Assembly (NCBI RefSeq): GCF_946885955.1
Contig: NZ_CAMPHI010000006.1
Span: forward strand, 1 to 64,000
Reading direction: 5' to 3'
Length of the DNA: 64,000 nucleotides
From: an uncultured Pseudomonas sp.
GTDB taxonomy: Bacteria; Pseudomonadota; Gammaproteobacteria; Pseudomonadales; Pseudomonadaceae
In this document: piece by piece, positions 56,124 to 64,000 of the stretch
How positions within the stretch are numbered: the stretch's first letter is position 1
How the letters are laid out: each line of letters opens with the position of its first letter
The notes under the pieces: model-generated
Told to the model about the DNA's origin: nothing
The model's database searches: none
Seen by the model: the letters and a program-made list of their open reading frames with translations, nothing else
Program-made: the position numbers and the translations under genes

Positions 56124-57158
56124 TTACGCCTTGTTTTCCAGCTCTCCAGCACGAAACTTGATGCATAGCAGCACTAATGGCAGATAAGCGATCAGCAACC
56201 CAACCACGCCATCGATGCCATCCACGCCGACCCACAACGCGATCGGCAAAAGCCATAGCAGATTAAGCGCCGCTACAGCCAGAGTAACTGGTAAATGCCG
56301 ACCAAACTGACGGGACGCATATTGATAGGCATGACTACGGTGAGCTTCATAGACCTTATCGCCACGCAGTAGACGTCTTAGCAAGGTAAAAGTGGCATCA
56401 ACAATGAAAGTGCCGAGCAGAATCAACCAACTCCAGAGCAACTGAGGCGCCACCCACGCCGCCTGCAGCGACAAAACACCCAAAATAATACCGAGAAAAC
56501 CACTGCCCGCGTCGCCCATAAAGATACGCGCCGGCGGAAAGTTCCAGAATAGAAAGCCCGCCACCGCGGCCGCCAATAGCATTGGCATAACCCAGCCTGT
56601 AGGTTGGGCTGGGCCTGCGAAGCTCAACATGGCATACGACAAGGCACCGCCGAGGCATACACAAATTGCCTCGATACTGGCGATGCCATCAATGCCGTCC
56701 ATAAAGTTATAGAGGTTAAGCAGCCATACCAGATAGATCGCAGCCAGCCCATGGCCGACCCAGCCAAGATCGATACCGAAGCCAAACAGCATCAAAGGCG
56801 GTAAACCACCGAGCCAGAACAACGCCCAAATAGCTGCTGCGAAATGCCCAAGCAAACGCCAGCGTGCGGCGATATGGCCGTGATCGTCGAGAAAGCCCAG
56901 AACAGCGATACCCGTCCCAGCCCCCAATAATGCCCAGGCCAAAGGCCAAGCGACCAAGCCCATATCGGCCATTAACGGCAAGGCCAGCAAAAAGCTCACG
57001 ACAATCGCCACCCCACCGCCACGCGGTGTAGGTACCGAGTGCGAACTGCGTGCATTGGGAATATCAATCAAACTGCGGGCCAAGGCGTAACGACGTAATG
57101 CGCCGGTCATGAAAAGCGAAACGCCGGCCACCGCCGGCAACAACCACCAGATGCTCAT
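56124..57158 (-). CDS. wbpL: Undecaprenyl-phosphate N-acetylhexosamine-1-phosphate transferase
   Basis: This integral membrane initiating transferase has 344 residues and about ten helices. It loads the first sugar phosphate onto the lipid carrier for O-antigen assembly. Motifs of the WecA/MraY superfamily are present: SHSVPTPRGGG, LGFLDDHGHI, LYNFMDGIDGIASIEA, the catalytic FMGDAGSGFLG, and the sugar-specific loop HRSHAYQYASRQ. Its start overlaps the stop of the upstream SDR gene by 4 nt. WbpL accepts FucNAc or QuiNAc/GlcNAc derivatives in P. aeruginosa; the substrate here is inferred. Confidence 0.93.
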   Translation of the reverse strand: MSIWWLLPAVAGVSLFMTGALRRYALARSLIDIPNARSSHSVPTPRGGGVAIVVSFLLALPLMADMGLVAWPLAWALLGAGTGIAVLGFLDDHGHIAARWRLLGHFAAAIWALFWLGGLPPLMLFGFGIDLGWVGHGLAAIYLVWLLNLYNFMDGIDGIASIEAICVCLGGALSYAMLSFAGPAQPTGWVMPMLLAAAVAGFLFWNFPPARIFMGDAGSGFLGIILGVLSLQAAWVAPQLLWSWLILLGTFIVDATFTLLRRLLRGDKVYEAHRSHAYQYASRQFGRHLPVTLAVAALNLLWLLPIALWVGVDGIDGVVGLLIAYLPLVLLCIKFRAGELENKA

Positions 57159-58117
57159 TTAGCCTGCTGTTCCAGAAAATGCCTGGCCGTTTTGCACAGC
57201 GCTTCGTCGACGCTGAACGGCGGGGTCCAATTAAGTAGCTCACGATTTTTGCTGATATCGACCTGCAGCGAGCCGCACAAGCGCTGGGAAAGCGCCTGTT
57301 TACCCAACATCGCCGCCCCCACCTCAAGCAGCCGGCTCGGCACCGGTAACAACCGCGCCGGCTTGCCTAAGGCTGCCCCCATACGGCACAACAACTCAGT
57401 GGTCGAGAGATCTTCGCCATCGCTCACCAGAAAGGTCTGATTCGCCGCGGCCGGGTGGTCGATGCAGGTCACGATCAAATCAACCAGATTGTCCAGGGCA
57501 ACCAGGCTGCGCCGGTTGTGAATGGCGCCAAACGGCAAGGGCACGCCCTTGTGCAGCCAGCGCATCATGTTCAGGAAATTAGCTTTCACGCCCGGCCCAT
57601 ACACCAGCACCGGGCGGATAATCACCACCTCCATCTCGGTTTCGGCTGCGAGTGCACGCAAGCCCTGCTCAGCTTCCATCTTGGAGATGCCATACGGATC
57701 AAGTGGAGCCGGATCATCATCGGCCTTGTACGGCAGGCTCGGCGCAGTGCCTTCGCCATTTACCTTGATCGAGCTGATAAAGATAAAGCGCCGCACTCCC
57801 GCCGTCGCGGCCTGACGGGCAAGATTCAAGGTGCCCTCAACATTGACCTGGCGAAACTCCGCGAGCGGGTCGGAGGACTCATCGTGCATGACGTGGACGC
57901 GGGCGGCGCTGTGAATAACCACCTCGATCCCATCCAACGCCGTTCGCCAGCCGGCATCAGCCTCAAGCCCGGAAACCTGCCGGCTCACAACATTCCCGGG
58001 CAACCCCGAGACCTTCTTACGCACGGCAGCAACCACTTCCAGATTGACCTGAGTGGACATCCTTTCCAGCAATCCCCGGCCGACAAAACCAGTGGCGCCG
58101 GTAGCAAGAACTTTCAT
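57155..58117 (-). CDS. NAD-dependent epimerase/reductase, WbpV-like SDR
   Basis: This cytoplasmic extended-SDR enzyme has 320 residues. The nucleotide motif is ATGATGFVGRGL at the N-terminus. The catalytic residues are in FISSIKVNGEG (Ser) and DPYGISKMEAEQ (Tyr-x3-Lys). IIRPVLVYGPGVKANF is typical of 4-keto-sugar reductases such as WbpV. It probably reduces or epimerises the product of WbpM to give UDP-QuiNAc or UDP-FucNAc for WbpL, which lies directly downstream with a 4-nt overlap. Confidence 0.87.
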   Translation of the reverse strand: MKVLATGATGFVGRGLLERMSTQVNLEVVAAVRKKVSGLPGNVVSRQVSGLEADAGWRTALDGIEVVIHSAARVHVMHDESSDPLAEFRQVNVEGTLNLARQAATAGVRRFIFISSIKVNGEGTAPSLPYKADDDPAPLDPYGISKMEAEQGLRALAAETEMEVVIIRPVLVYGPGVKANFLNMMRWLHKGVPLPFGAIHNRRSLVALDNLVDLIVTCIDHPAAANQTFLVSDGEDLSTTELLCRMGAALGKPARLLPVPSRLLEVGAAMLGKQALSQRLCGSLQVDISKNRELLNWTPPFSVDEALCKTARHFLEQQAK

Positions 58118-58147
58118 AAGAACCCCAAATCAATTATTTAATAAAAT

Positions 58148-59368
58148 TCAACCTGGCGCCCTATCAACCTCAACCGTGCCATGACATTCAAAATAAAAAT
58201 TCTTTAACGCATCATATAGTTGATCGGCAGTAAAATATGCCTCAACTCTTTGCTTGGCAGCTAACCCCATCTGCACACGCCGCTCTGGATTTTTCAGAAA
58301 AAACAGCATAGCTTTAGCCAACTCACTCAAATCGCCGGCAGGAAATAAAATACCCGTTTCGCCATCCTCAATTGAATCTACCAAACCCACTATATCAGAA
58401 CCGATAGTTGGCACACTCAAAGCTGCAGCATCAATCACTATAGTGCCAAACCCCTCACGATAACTTGGCAAACAGAGAACGTTACTGATAGCCAAATACA
58501 ACTCATGGTTATCAACCCTCCCAATATTCATGACGTTATTGAAAATCTCAGGATTAGACCTCACCATCCCCTCAATTTCGCCCCCAGTTTCATCGGGTCC
58601 AACGAAAAGAAGCTTAGTCTCAGGAAAAATCCTACGGACTTCTTGAAAACCCTTGATTATATCAATTGCACCTTTATCGCGAGTTTTTCTGGCGATAAAC
58701 GCAAAAACAAAATCAGTCGCATCAATCCCCAAATCTTCACGCAATTTAGCAGCTGTCGCACCAATCGCCTGCGAGTTAAACCTTGACATTTCAATCCCTG
58801 ACAGCGACCCCTTAGACAGGACGGACAGAGGCTTCCCTGCGCAATGTATTTTATGTTGAAAAAGAAATAGAGACTGGGAGGGACTATCTGTTAGGCATGC
58901 AGTATTAAGAGCGTTAACCAGTCTATCACAAGCATATAAAACAGTTCGTGCAAGTCCTTTTTTTGTCACCCAAACCTGACCCGTGAATGTATGAATCCGA
59001 ACAGGCACCCGGCAAATGAACCCGGCAATAGCCGTCAACAACCCTGCTTTGGGCATAATAGAGTGTATGATATCGGGCTTATATTTCAGGAAAATCTTAC
59101 AAAGTTTAAACAATGAAAAAACATCTGAAATTGGATTAACTTTTCTATCGAGATCAACGTCAACAAATTCTACATCGGGGAATTTTTCTTGGTGACGTGA
59201 AACATTCTGACCAACCACATATACGTCAAAATTTTCAGGCGATCTTCTTAGTGCGTTCCCCAAATGCCAGGGTACACATTCAGATGAGGTCACAACTCGA
59301 ATGACCTTTAACTTTCGCACCCCAGCCAAACTGGACTTTTCACTTCTTCCAATAGTGCGCGAGCTCAC
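58148..59368 (-). CDS. Glycosyltransferase family 4
   Basis: This cytoplasmic GT-B glycosyltransferase has about 406 residues from a GTG at 59368, preceded by GGGAGAAGG and overlapping the upstream SDR gene by 29 nt; a later GTG at 59320 is possible. The N-terminal Rossmann half holds HSIMPKAGLLTAIAG. The donor half has FAFIARKTRDKGAID and the nucleotide-sugar motif SYREGFGTIVIDAAALSVP, with Asp in place of the second glutamate of the usual E-x7-E motif. It probably adds the second or third sugar of the repeat unit. Codon use is more AT-rich than that of wbpL-wbpM. Confidence 0.9.
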   Translation of the reverse strand: MSSRTIGRSEKSSLAGVRKLKVIRVVTSSECVPWHLGNALRRSPENFDVYVVGQNVSRHQEKFPDVEFVDVDLDRKVNPISDVFSLFKLCKIFLKYKPDIIHSIMPKAGLLTAIAGFICRVPVRIHTFTGQVWVTKKGLARTVLYACDRLVNALNTACLTDSPSQSLFLFQHKIHCAGKPLSVLSKGSLSGIEMSRFNSQAIGATAAKLREDLGIDATDFVFAFIARKTRDKGAIDIIKGFQEVRRIFPETKLLFVGPDETGGEIEGMVRSNPEIFNNVMNIGRVDNHELYLAISNVLCLPSYREGFGTIVIDAAALSVPTIGSDIVGLVDSIEDGETGILFPAGDLSELAKAMLFFLKNPERRVQMGLAAKQRVEAYFTADQLYDALKNFYFECHGTVEVDRAPG

Positions 59369-60311
59369 TGATCCCTTCTCCCATTGAAATTTTGTTAACG
59401 TAACCTAATTCAGACTGAATCTTATCTGAGGAATAAACAGTTCGACTTGTAAGAGCATCAACCCTCGATGAACTTAGAGGAAATCTTGGAATTATAGCCC
59501 CCGTCGCAGCAGCGGCTCTTACCAGCGACTCGGGCAGCCGTATATGAGGAGTCGTCCGCCCTAAAGCCGTCGCAATTATTCCGACAAACTCTTCAAGAGT
59601 TCGGTAGTCCGAAACGATATACGTCTCATCCTTCACAGACGTTGAGAACATGCCACACAAAACTAACGCATTGACCACATTATCTACGTGGATATAGTTT
59701 GCTATTGCTCCTTCCCTACCAATAAAAAAGAACAATCCACGATCAATCATTCTAATTAGCTGAAAAAGCGATTGATTAGGCATGTCAACGCCATAAACAA
59801 TTGACGGTCTTAATATTGAGTAACTAAGCAACCCATTTCTAGCCGCCTGAACCACCAACTCATCAGAAAGAGTTTTGGTCACTTCGTACTCACCTACAGG
59901 ATGTACAGGTGTTGCCTCTGTAACAAGACGTTCAGCGCTGGAATTTCCTTGTGGCGGCCCATAAGCACCAACGCTGCTCAACTGTACCCAATGAATAGCA
60001 TTGCCCGATTTGTCTGCTTCACGTAACGAAGCGGTAAGCAAACGCTCGGTTGCCCCCACATGTAACGATCGCATTAGCGCTTGATTCTGAATCTCACCGG
60101 CGCAGTGATACACCAAAGTGCAGCCTTCCAACAATCCATCAAATGAAAAATCATTCGCCGTCAAATCACCTTGAATCACTTCAACATTTTTACTGAAGCA
60201 ACTCTGCGCGCGACGGGAGACAATGCGTACCTGATCGCCTCGCAAGCAAAGTGCATTGACTAGCCTCCGACCGATAAATCCATTTCCACCAGTCACTAAA
60301 ACCTTCGCCAT
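59340..60311 (-). CDS. NAD-dependent epimerase/dehydratase (SDR)
   Basis: This enzyme has 323 residues from the ATG at 60311. The nucleotide motif is VLVTGGNGFIGRRLVNAL. The active-site serine is in WVQLSSVGAYG, and the Tyr-x3-Lys in VGEYEVTKTLSDE. ILRPSIVYGVDMPN matches sugar-nucleotide SDRs. The substrate cannot be read from the sequence; a 4-keto-sugar or UDP-hexose is likely from the context. The 130-bp gap upstream (60312-60441) is AT-rich and shows no gene. Confidence 0.85.
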   Translation of the reverse strand: MAKVLVTGGNGFIGRRLVNALCLRGDQVRIVSRRAQSCFSKNVEVIQGDLTANDFSFDGLLEGCTLVYHCAGEIQNQALMRSLHVGATERLLTASLREADKSGNAIHWVQLSSVGAYGPPQGNSSAERLVTEATPVHPVGEYEVTKTLSDELVVQAARNGLLSYSILRPSIVYGVDMPNQSLFQLIRMIDRGLFFFIGREGAIANYIHVDNVVNALVLCGMFSTSVKDETYIVSDYRTLEEFVGIIATALGRTTPHIRLPESLVRAAAATGAIIPRFPLSSSRVDALTSRTVYSSDKIQSELGYVNKISMGEGISELAHYWKK

Positions 60312-60441
60312 AAATTCCGGATCTCTCTTTGAATGCAGTGAAATTGAATGCACCGCAAGAATCGCCTATCACCCATCGACCAACTAATAACAAATAATTG
60401 GTCAGTTGCTATGTAGCACGTAGAAGCAGGGCTTATTAAAG

Positions 60442-61521
60442 TCAGTATGCAAACCCATAATTAACCATCCCTATGAAAATCAGGCAGGAAGCGAGCAGCA
60501 AAACAGGTAATATTAAGCGAGAGCCCACCAAACTAAAGCGAAGCGAACCAACCAGCCCCCCCATGGCAATAGACAAAAATAACCATGCCGTATAGACATA
60601 GCGATTCGAGTAATTCCCAAAACCGAAAAGTAGAAATGGAATTAAAAGCACAAGATAAATCTTAATCAAAATCCGAAAGCCATGACGCCGCTCTGGTTCC
60701 ACAAGAAAAATTGAGCCAACTAAAAACAACACCATCCAGAACCATGAGAACATTAAAAAATCCAACCTAACACCAGACCGATACTCAGCCCCGGCAACAT
60801 AGTCCACTATAAAGGAATAGATACCAAACCCTGTCTGATCTGACACAAATTTAACTATCGCCTCGGAGAAACCAAAGCCATAGACAACTGACAAAACAAC
60901 AGTAACCATCAGAAGAAGATACAATGGAAAAAACAACATCAAGGATAGCAGAACCAATACACTAGAAAAGTAGTGAAAAGAAATACCAAGAATAGAATAA
61001 AAACAAAAACTGCGCCATTTATGCTCAATCAAAGAAAACATCGCAAAAAAAACAAACAGCGAGGCAAGGCCTTGTCTGACCGTATTAATGTTAGCCGAAA
61101 CAAAAAAAGGAGATACAAATAAAAAAATCAGAATCCAATATCGAACTTTCCATTGCTCAATATCACTCCCACCTAACAAATTACCGATTTTCCTTGACAA
61201 TGAATATGCAACCACGAATATGAGCAAGGATATTGAAAAGAAATAAAATCCGGTCCCCAGCCCCGTCAGACCGAGCAACCAAGTAAACACCTGAAAGCCA
61301 GGCTCCAATCTACCAGGAAAACAATTACACGATTGGACCGACAAAAAATTACTTGCGTAATTAAGGGTATCAGTCCCAATGGACAAATCCCTCAGCCCAA
61401 CCACAGCCGTAGCAGCCAACAAAACAATCAGTAGAAATAAATACTTCAGGCGAAGTACAAAGTCACTAACACACATATTTAATTTATTCGAAATCAAGAA
61501 TATAGAAACCTTACCACTCAA
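60442..61521 (-). CDS. wzy: O-antigen polymerase-like membrane protein (EpsG/Wzy type)
   Basis: This polytopic inner-membrane protein of 359 residues has about ten or eleven hydrophobic helices and few conserved motifs, as usual for Wzy. The early loop VGLRDLSIGTDTLNY and the segment NTVRQGLASLFVF are characteristic of EpsG-type polymerases. It should join repeat units on the periplasmic side. The apparent start is TTG at 61521, overlapping the glycosyltransferase stop as TTGA, with AGGA nearby; the first ATG is at 61476. The gene is clearly AT-rich, consistent with a serotype-specific part of the locus. Confidence 0.82.
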   Translation of the reverse strand: MSGKVSIFLISNKLNMCVSDFVLRLKYLFLLIVLLAATAVVGLRDLSIGTDTLNYASNFLSVQSCNCFPGRLEPGFQVFTWLLGLTGLGTGFYFFSISLLIFVVAYSLSRKIGNLLGGSDIEQWKVRYWILIFLFVSPFFVSANINTVRQGLASLFVFFAMFSLIEHKWRSFCFYSILGISFHYFSSVLVLLSLMLFFPLYLLLMVTVVLSVVYGFGFSEAIVKFVSDQTGFGIYSFIVDYVAGAEYRSGVRLDFLMFSWFWMVLFLVGSIFLVEPERRHGFRILIKIYLVLLIPFLLFGFGNYSNRYVYTAWLFLSIAMGGLVGSLRFSLVGSRLILPVLLLASCLIFIGMVNYGFAY

Positions 61522-62579
61522 ACGTTCCTAAACCGAGAGCGCCAGGATCCTGGTAAGAACGCCAGTATTGAGGACAGAGTGCGCATGGAGCGAAAAGCCA
61601 TGATTCCAATGAGTGCGCTGAGACGAGTAGTTGAATCGAAAGACAATAATAACTTCAGCTTCTTTCGCTCCTTCCCTGCACAGTTCGCAACCAGTTTGGA
61701 TCTAGAACTCACCTCCCCCAATGTAATATGGCGTTCCAAGAGCAAATGGCAGAATCTGACGAAGATCATTTTCCCAATAGGCCCGGCATAGAGATCACCA
61801 ATAGTCACGCCTAACTTTTGCATAGCACTTATATATGAATCGAAAAATTTTAATCGTCTTTCTGGGTCGACTTTCATCGCTGACGACCAAGAGCCCGATG
61901 AGTGTGCTCGATACAGGCACATTTCATCTGGAAGATAAAGGGCGCCGCCTGGAACGGATGAAAGAATCTGAATAAAATAGTCACCAACAGGGGTTTCATC
62001 GAACCAGGCGGGGAGATTATCCAAACACTCTTTCCGAACAACAATCGAAGGAGTTGGCATAAAACCACCATCCCCCAAAATCACGCTTTTTACTGGAAAT
62101 ACATAGGGTCGATTGGGATAGTTCAAACCACTGCCACTTGATCGCCGAAAAAGTCTGGCTGACAGCCCTCCGCCCCAGACAAAAGCTCGGTGAAAGCTTA
62201 TTTTGCACTGCCCATAATTCTGCATGCTTGATATCTGTATACTTAATTTTTCCGGGCTAATCCAAAAGTCATCACCTTCACACAAAGCCAAATACTCACC
62301 TACTGCCTGCTTGCTAGCTAGTGGTATAATTCTTTTCCCCTTAGAATATTGATTTTCAGCCTGTTGAATATATTTTATTAATGTCGGATACCCCTCTACA
62401 TATTTCTGAACAATCAAATTGGTGCCATCTGTCGAGGCATCGTCATGAATAATAATCTCAAAAGGAAAATCAGTTCTCTGAATCAGAAAGCCTCGAATTG
62501 CATCTTCAATGTAGTGCTTATGATTGTAGGTTGTGCATACAATACTGACGAGCGGAGTTTGACTATTCCAAGTAGCCAT
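61518..62579 (-). CDS. Glycosyltransferase family 2
   Basis: This GT-A glycosyltransferase has 353 residues from the ATG at 62579. An in-frame GTG at 62639 or 62663 would add 20-28 residues, and the ribosome site is not decisive. The N-terminal motif is PLVSIVCTTYNHKHYIEDAI, then FEIIIHDDASTDGTN and the metal-site segment LCEGDDFW. It likely adds a sugar to the lipid-linked repeat unit. Codon use is AT-rich. Flanked by wzx and wzy, it belongs to the variable repeat-unit part. Confidence 0.88.
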   Translation of the reverse strand: MATWNSQTPLVSIVCTTYNHKHYIEDAIRGFLIQRTDFPFEIIIHDDASTDGTNLIVQKYVEGYPTLIKYIQQAENQYSKGKRIIPLASKQAVGEYLALCEGDDFWISPEKLSIQISSMQNYGQCKISFHRAFVWGGGLSARLFRRSSGSGLNYPNRPYVFPVKSVILGDGGFMPTPSIVVRKECLDNLPAWFDETPVGDYFIQILSSVPGGALYLPDEMCLYRAHSSGSWSSAMKVDPERRLKFFDSYISAMQKLGVTIGDLYAGPIGKMIFVRFCHLLLERHITLGEVSSRSKLVANCAGKERKKLKLLLSFDSTTRLSALIGIMAFRSMRTLSSILAFLPGSWRSRFRNV

Positions 62580-62625
62580 AATCTCAACTTCTAGAGGAAG
62601 AACAGCGTTTCTGAACTCATCAATA

Positions 62626-64000
62626 TTAAACTCTTTCACGGATAAAACCCTTAATTTTTTCACCGAATGCTATTAGCGCTGCACAGCCAAAAGACAATAG
62701 TGCGGCACCCACTATCAAGGTCAAACCTAACAAACGATTTTCCGAAAAGCCCCCCTGCACCATATAAAATGCAAGTAAGGCGCCACCAGTGGCGGCGAAT
62801 AAAGCTGGCAGTACATCTTTGAGCATCCATTTAGCGTGTATTCCTGGCGCGAACACCTTATGAACGTAAGGCGTCCATAAAAGCAGCGAGACTGTGCGCA
62901 GCCCCAGCCATATGTAGCCCACACCAATAGCGCCATAGTTTATAGCGGCATAGACAATCAATGGTATTGATATAACAGCTGAAACTGTGTTGTAGAGGAC
63001 ATGGATCTTAAGCTTTCCATGCGCATATTGGAGGTAATATTGGAACGCACCGATCGCCAAGAGACCATTGCCCAGCGCAAACAGCGGCAGCACGGGTTGC
63101 ATCCACTTAGCTGCTTCTGGATCGCCAGTCCAAATATATACAATCTCATAGGAAAATAATGACATTACCAAAGACACAGGCGCAACAATGCAGACAATAA
63201 AACGTGTCGCGAGCCGGTAGAGCACGAGCATATCTTGCTCTTTGCCTTGAGACAGCAAGACTGTCATACGCGGCAAAATAGCTTTGCTAACCGGACCCGA
63301 TAGCAACAGAATCGCTGCAGAAACGATGGCGACTAAACTAAAATAACCATATTCCTTGAGTGGAAGATATTTCGAGAGCAACAATTTATCCAGCTGAGTT
63401 ACCAACACCCAGATCCCGCTCGTATATGCTGCACCTGCGGCGAAAGGAAGAATTCGTCTAACTTCTTTGATAGAGAGTCTGGCACTTCCTCCACTCACGC
63501 CTGCGACTTGCTTATTTAACTTTCCTTTAATCACCAGAACTTCAGCAATCGAAAGACTCACTTGATAGACAAAAAATACCAGTAAATTTCCTGCGGCTAG
63601 CCAAATAACCAGCAGCGCGCCTGGATAGCGCAACGTATTAAATACAATATTGTACTGGTTTAGCCAAACCTGCTGCTCATAGCCTTCGATGCCGCCGCGA
63701 TACAGGCAGAAAAAGCACCTGATAGCAAGCATCACGCCCATGAGCCCAATGCAGGTGCTGACGAGGTGTATATCCAACTCCTGAATACTCAACCATTCTT
63801 GTGCCAACCAGTGACGCGCCAGAAAAACACTAACCCCCGTAACAATTGCAATGCCTAAGAAAATCACTTCAAGACTGCGCAAGAGTGTCTTCATTTGCAG
63901 ACCTGAACCTTCAGTTCCGCGCATGTTTGCTATTTCACGGGAAAGTGCTGGGGTCATTCCCATGTCAAGCAACTGCATCCAGGACTGCAACAGTGTAAAG
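62626..64000 (-). CDS. wzx: O-antigen flippase-like protein, partial
   Basis: The 3' 458 codons of a MATE/PST-fold polysaccharide exporter are present; the 5' end lies beyond the window. The first residues read FTLLQSWMQLLDMGMTPALS, the usual Wzx N-terminal block. About eleven hydrophobic helices follow, with LLSKYLPLKEYGYFSLV and GPVSKAILPRMTVLLSQG as typical pieces. It should flip lipid-linked repeat units across the inner membrane. It reads leftward into the GT2 and wzy genes. Confidence 0.88.
   Translation of the reverse strand, partial: FTLLQSWMQLLDMGMTPALSREIANMRGTEGSGLQMKTLLRSLEVIFLGIAIVTGVSVFLARHWLAQEWLSIQELDIHLVSTCIGLMGVMLAIRCFFCLYRGGIEGYEQQVWLNQYNIVFNTLRYPGALLVIWLAAGNLLVFFVYQVSLSIAEVLVIKGKLNKQVAGVSGGSARLSIKEVRRILPFAAGAAYTSGIWVLVTQLDKLLLSKYLPLKEYGYFSLVAIVSAAILLLSGPVSKAILPRMTVLLSQGKEQDMLVLYRLATRFIVCIVAPVSLVMSLFSYEIVYIWTGDPEAAKWMQPVLPLFALGNGLLAIGAFQYYLQYAHGKLKIHVLYNTVSAVISIPLIVYAAINYGAIGVGYIWLGLRTVSLLLWTPYVHKVFAPGIHAKWMLKDVLPALFAATGGALLAFYMVQGGFSENRLLGLTLIVGAALLSFGCAALIAFGEKIKGFIRERV

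Overview
The window looks like chromosomal DNA of a Pseudomonas-type gammaproteobacterium. It is mostly GC-rich, with edd-glk-gltR-gtrS and gtsABCD glucose genes, HexR-type operators, an hppD/hmgA/fahA/maiA tyrosine pathway, a wbpM/wbpL polysaccharide locus and many extragenic palindromes. The genus is inferred from gene content and order; no rRNA, tRNA, origin or CRISPR array was seen.

1-31.4 kb is central sugar metabolism. A leftward block encodes a IIA-HPr-EI phosphotransferase fusion, a small IIB-like protein, pyruvate kinase, enolase, a non-phosphorylating GAPDH-like enzyme and phosphoglycerate mutase. Together they would form a glyceraldehyde-3-phosphate to pyruvate route that skips phosphoglycerate kinase and also makes the PEP used by the PTS. 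Next is a trehalose unit (LamB-type porin, treC, treB; divergent treR with two identical operator palindromes). The glucose unit follows: mutarotase, a second LamB-type porin, the gtsABCD ABC importer, the gtrS/gltR two-component system, glk and edd, with gap divergent across HexR-like sites. Methylglyoxal synthase, a MerR/CDF metal-efflux pair and arfB follow.

31.7-40.1 kb holds a periplasmic oxidoreductase-fold protein paired with a GGDEF/EAL membrane protein, a chemoreceptor, sulfite/nitrite reductase with its DUF934 partner, and trmK. 40.1-43.7 kb is an AT-rich insertion with a frameshifted small gene, a SLATT-domain membrane protein and a reverse transcriptase. This is very probably an anti-phage defence module of the defence-associated RT class and is the most interesting part of the window. 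A 10-bp tandem repeat lies between the two genes.

43.7-53.8 kb holds ccoG, a MocR-type regulator, an NSS sodium symporter and a tyrosine-degradation cluster (hppD, short-form hmgA and fahA, maiA) with two TyrR/PhhR-like boxes upstream of hppD. 54.0-64.0 kb is the end of an O-antigen-type polysaccharide locus (wzx cut by the window edge, GT2, wzy, SDR, GT4, wbpV-like SDR, wbpL, wbpM), all leftward. Its upstream part is AT-rich and probably strain-variable, while wbpL-wbpM look like the conserved end.
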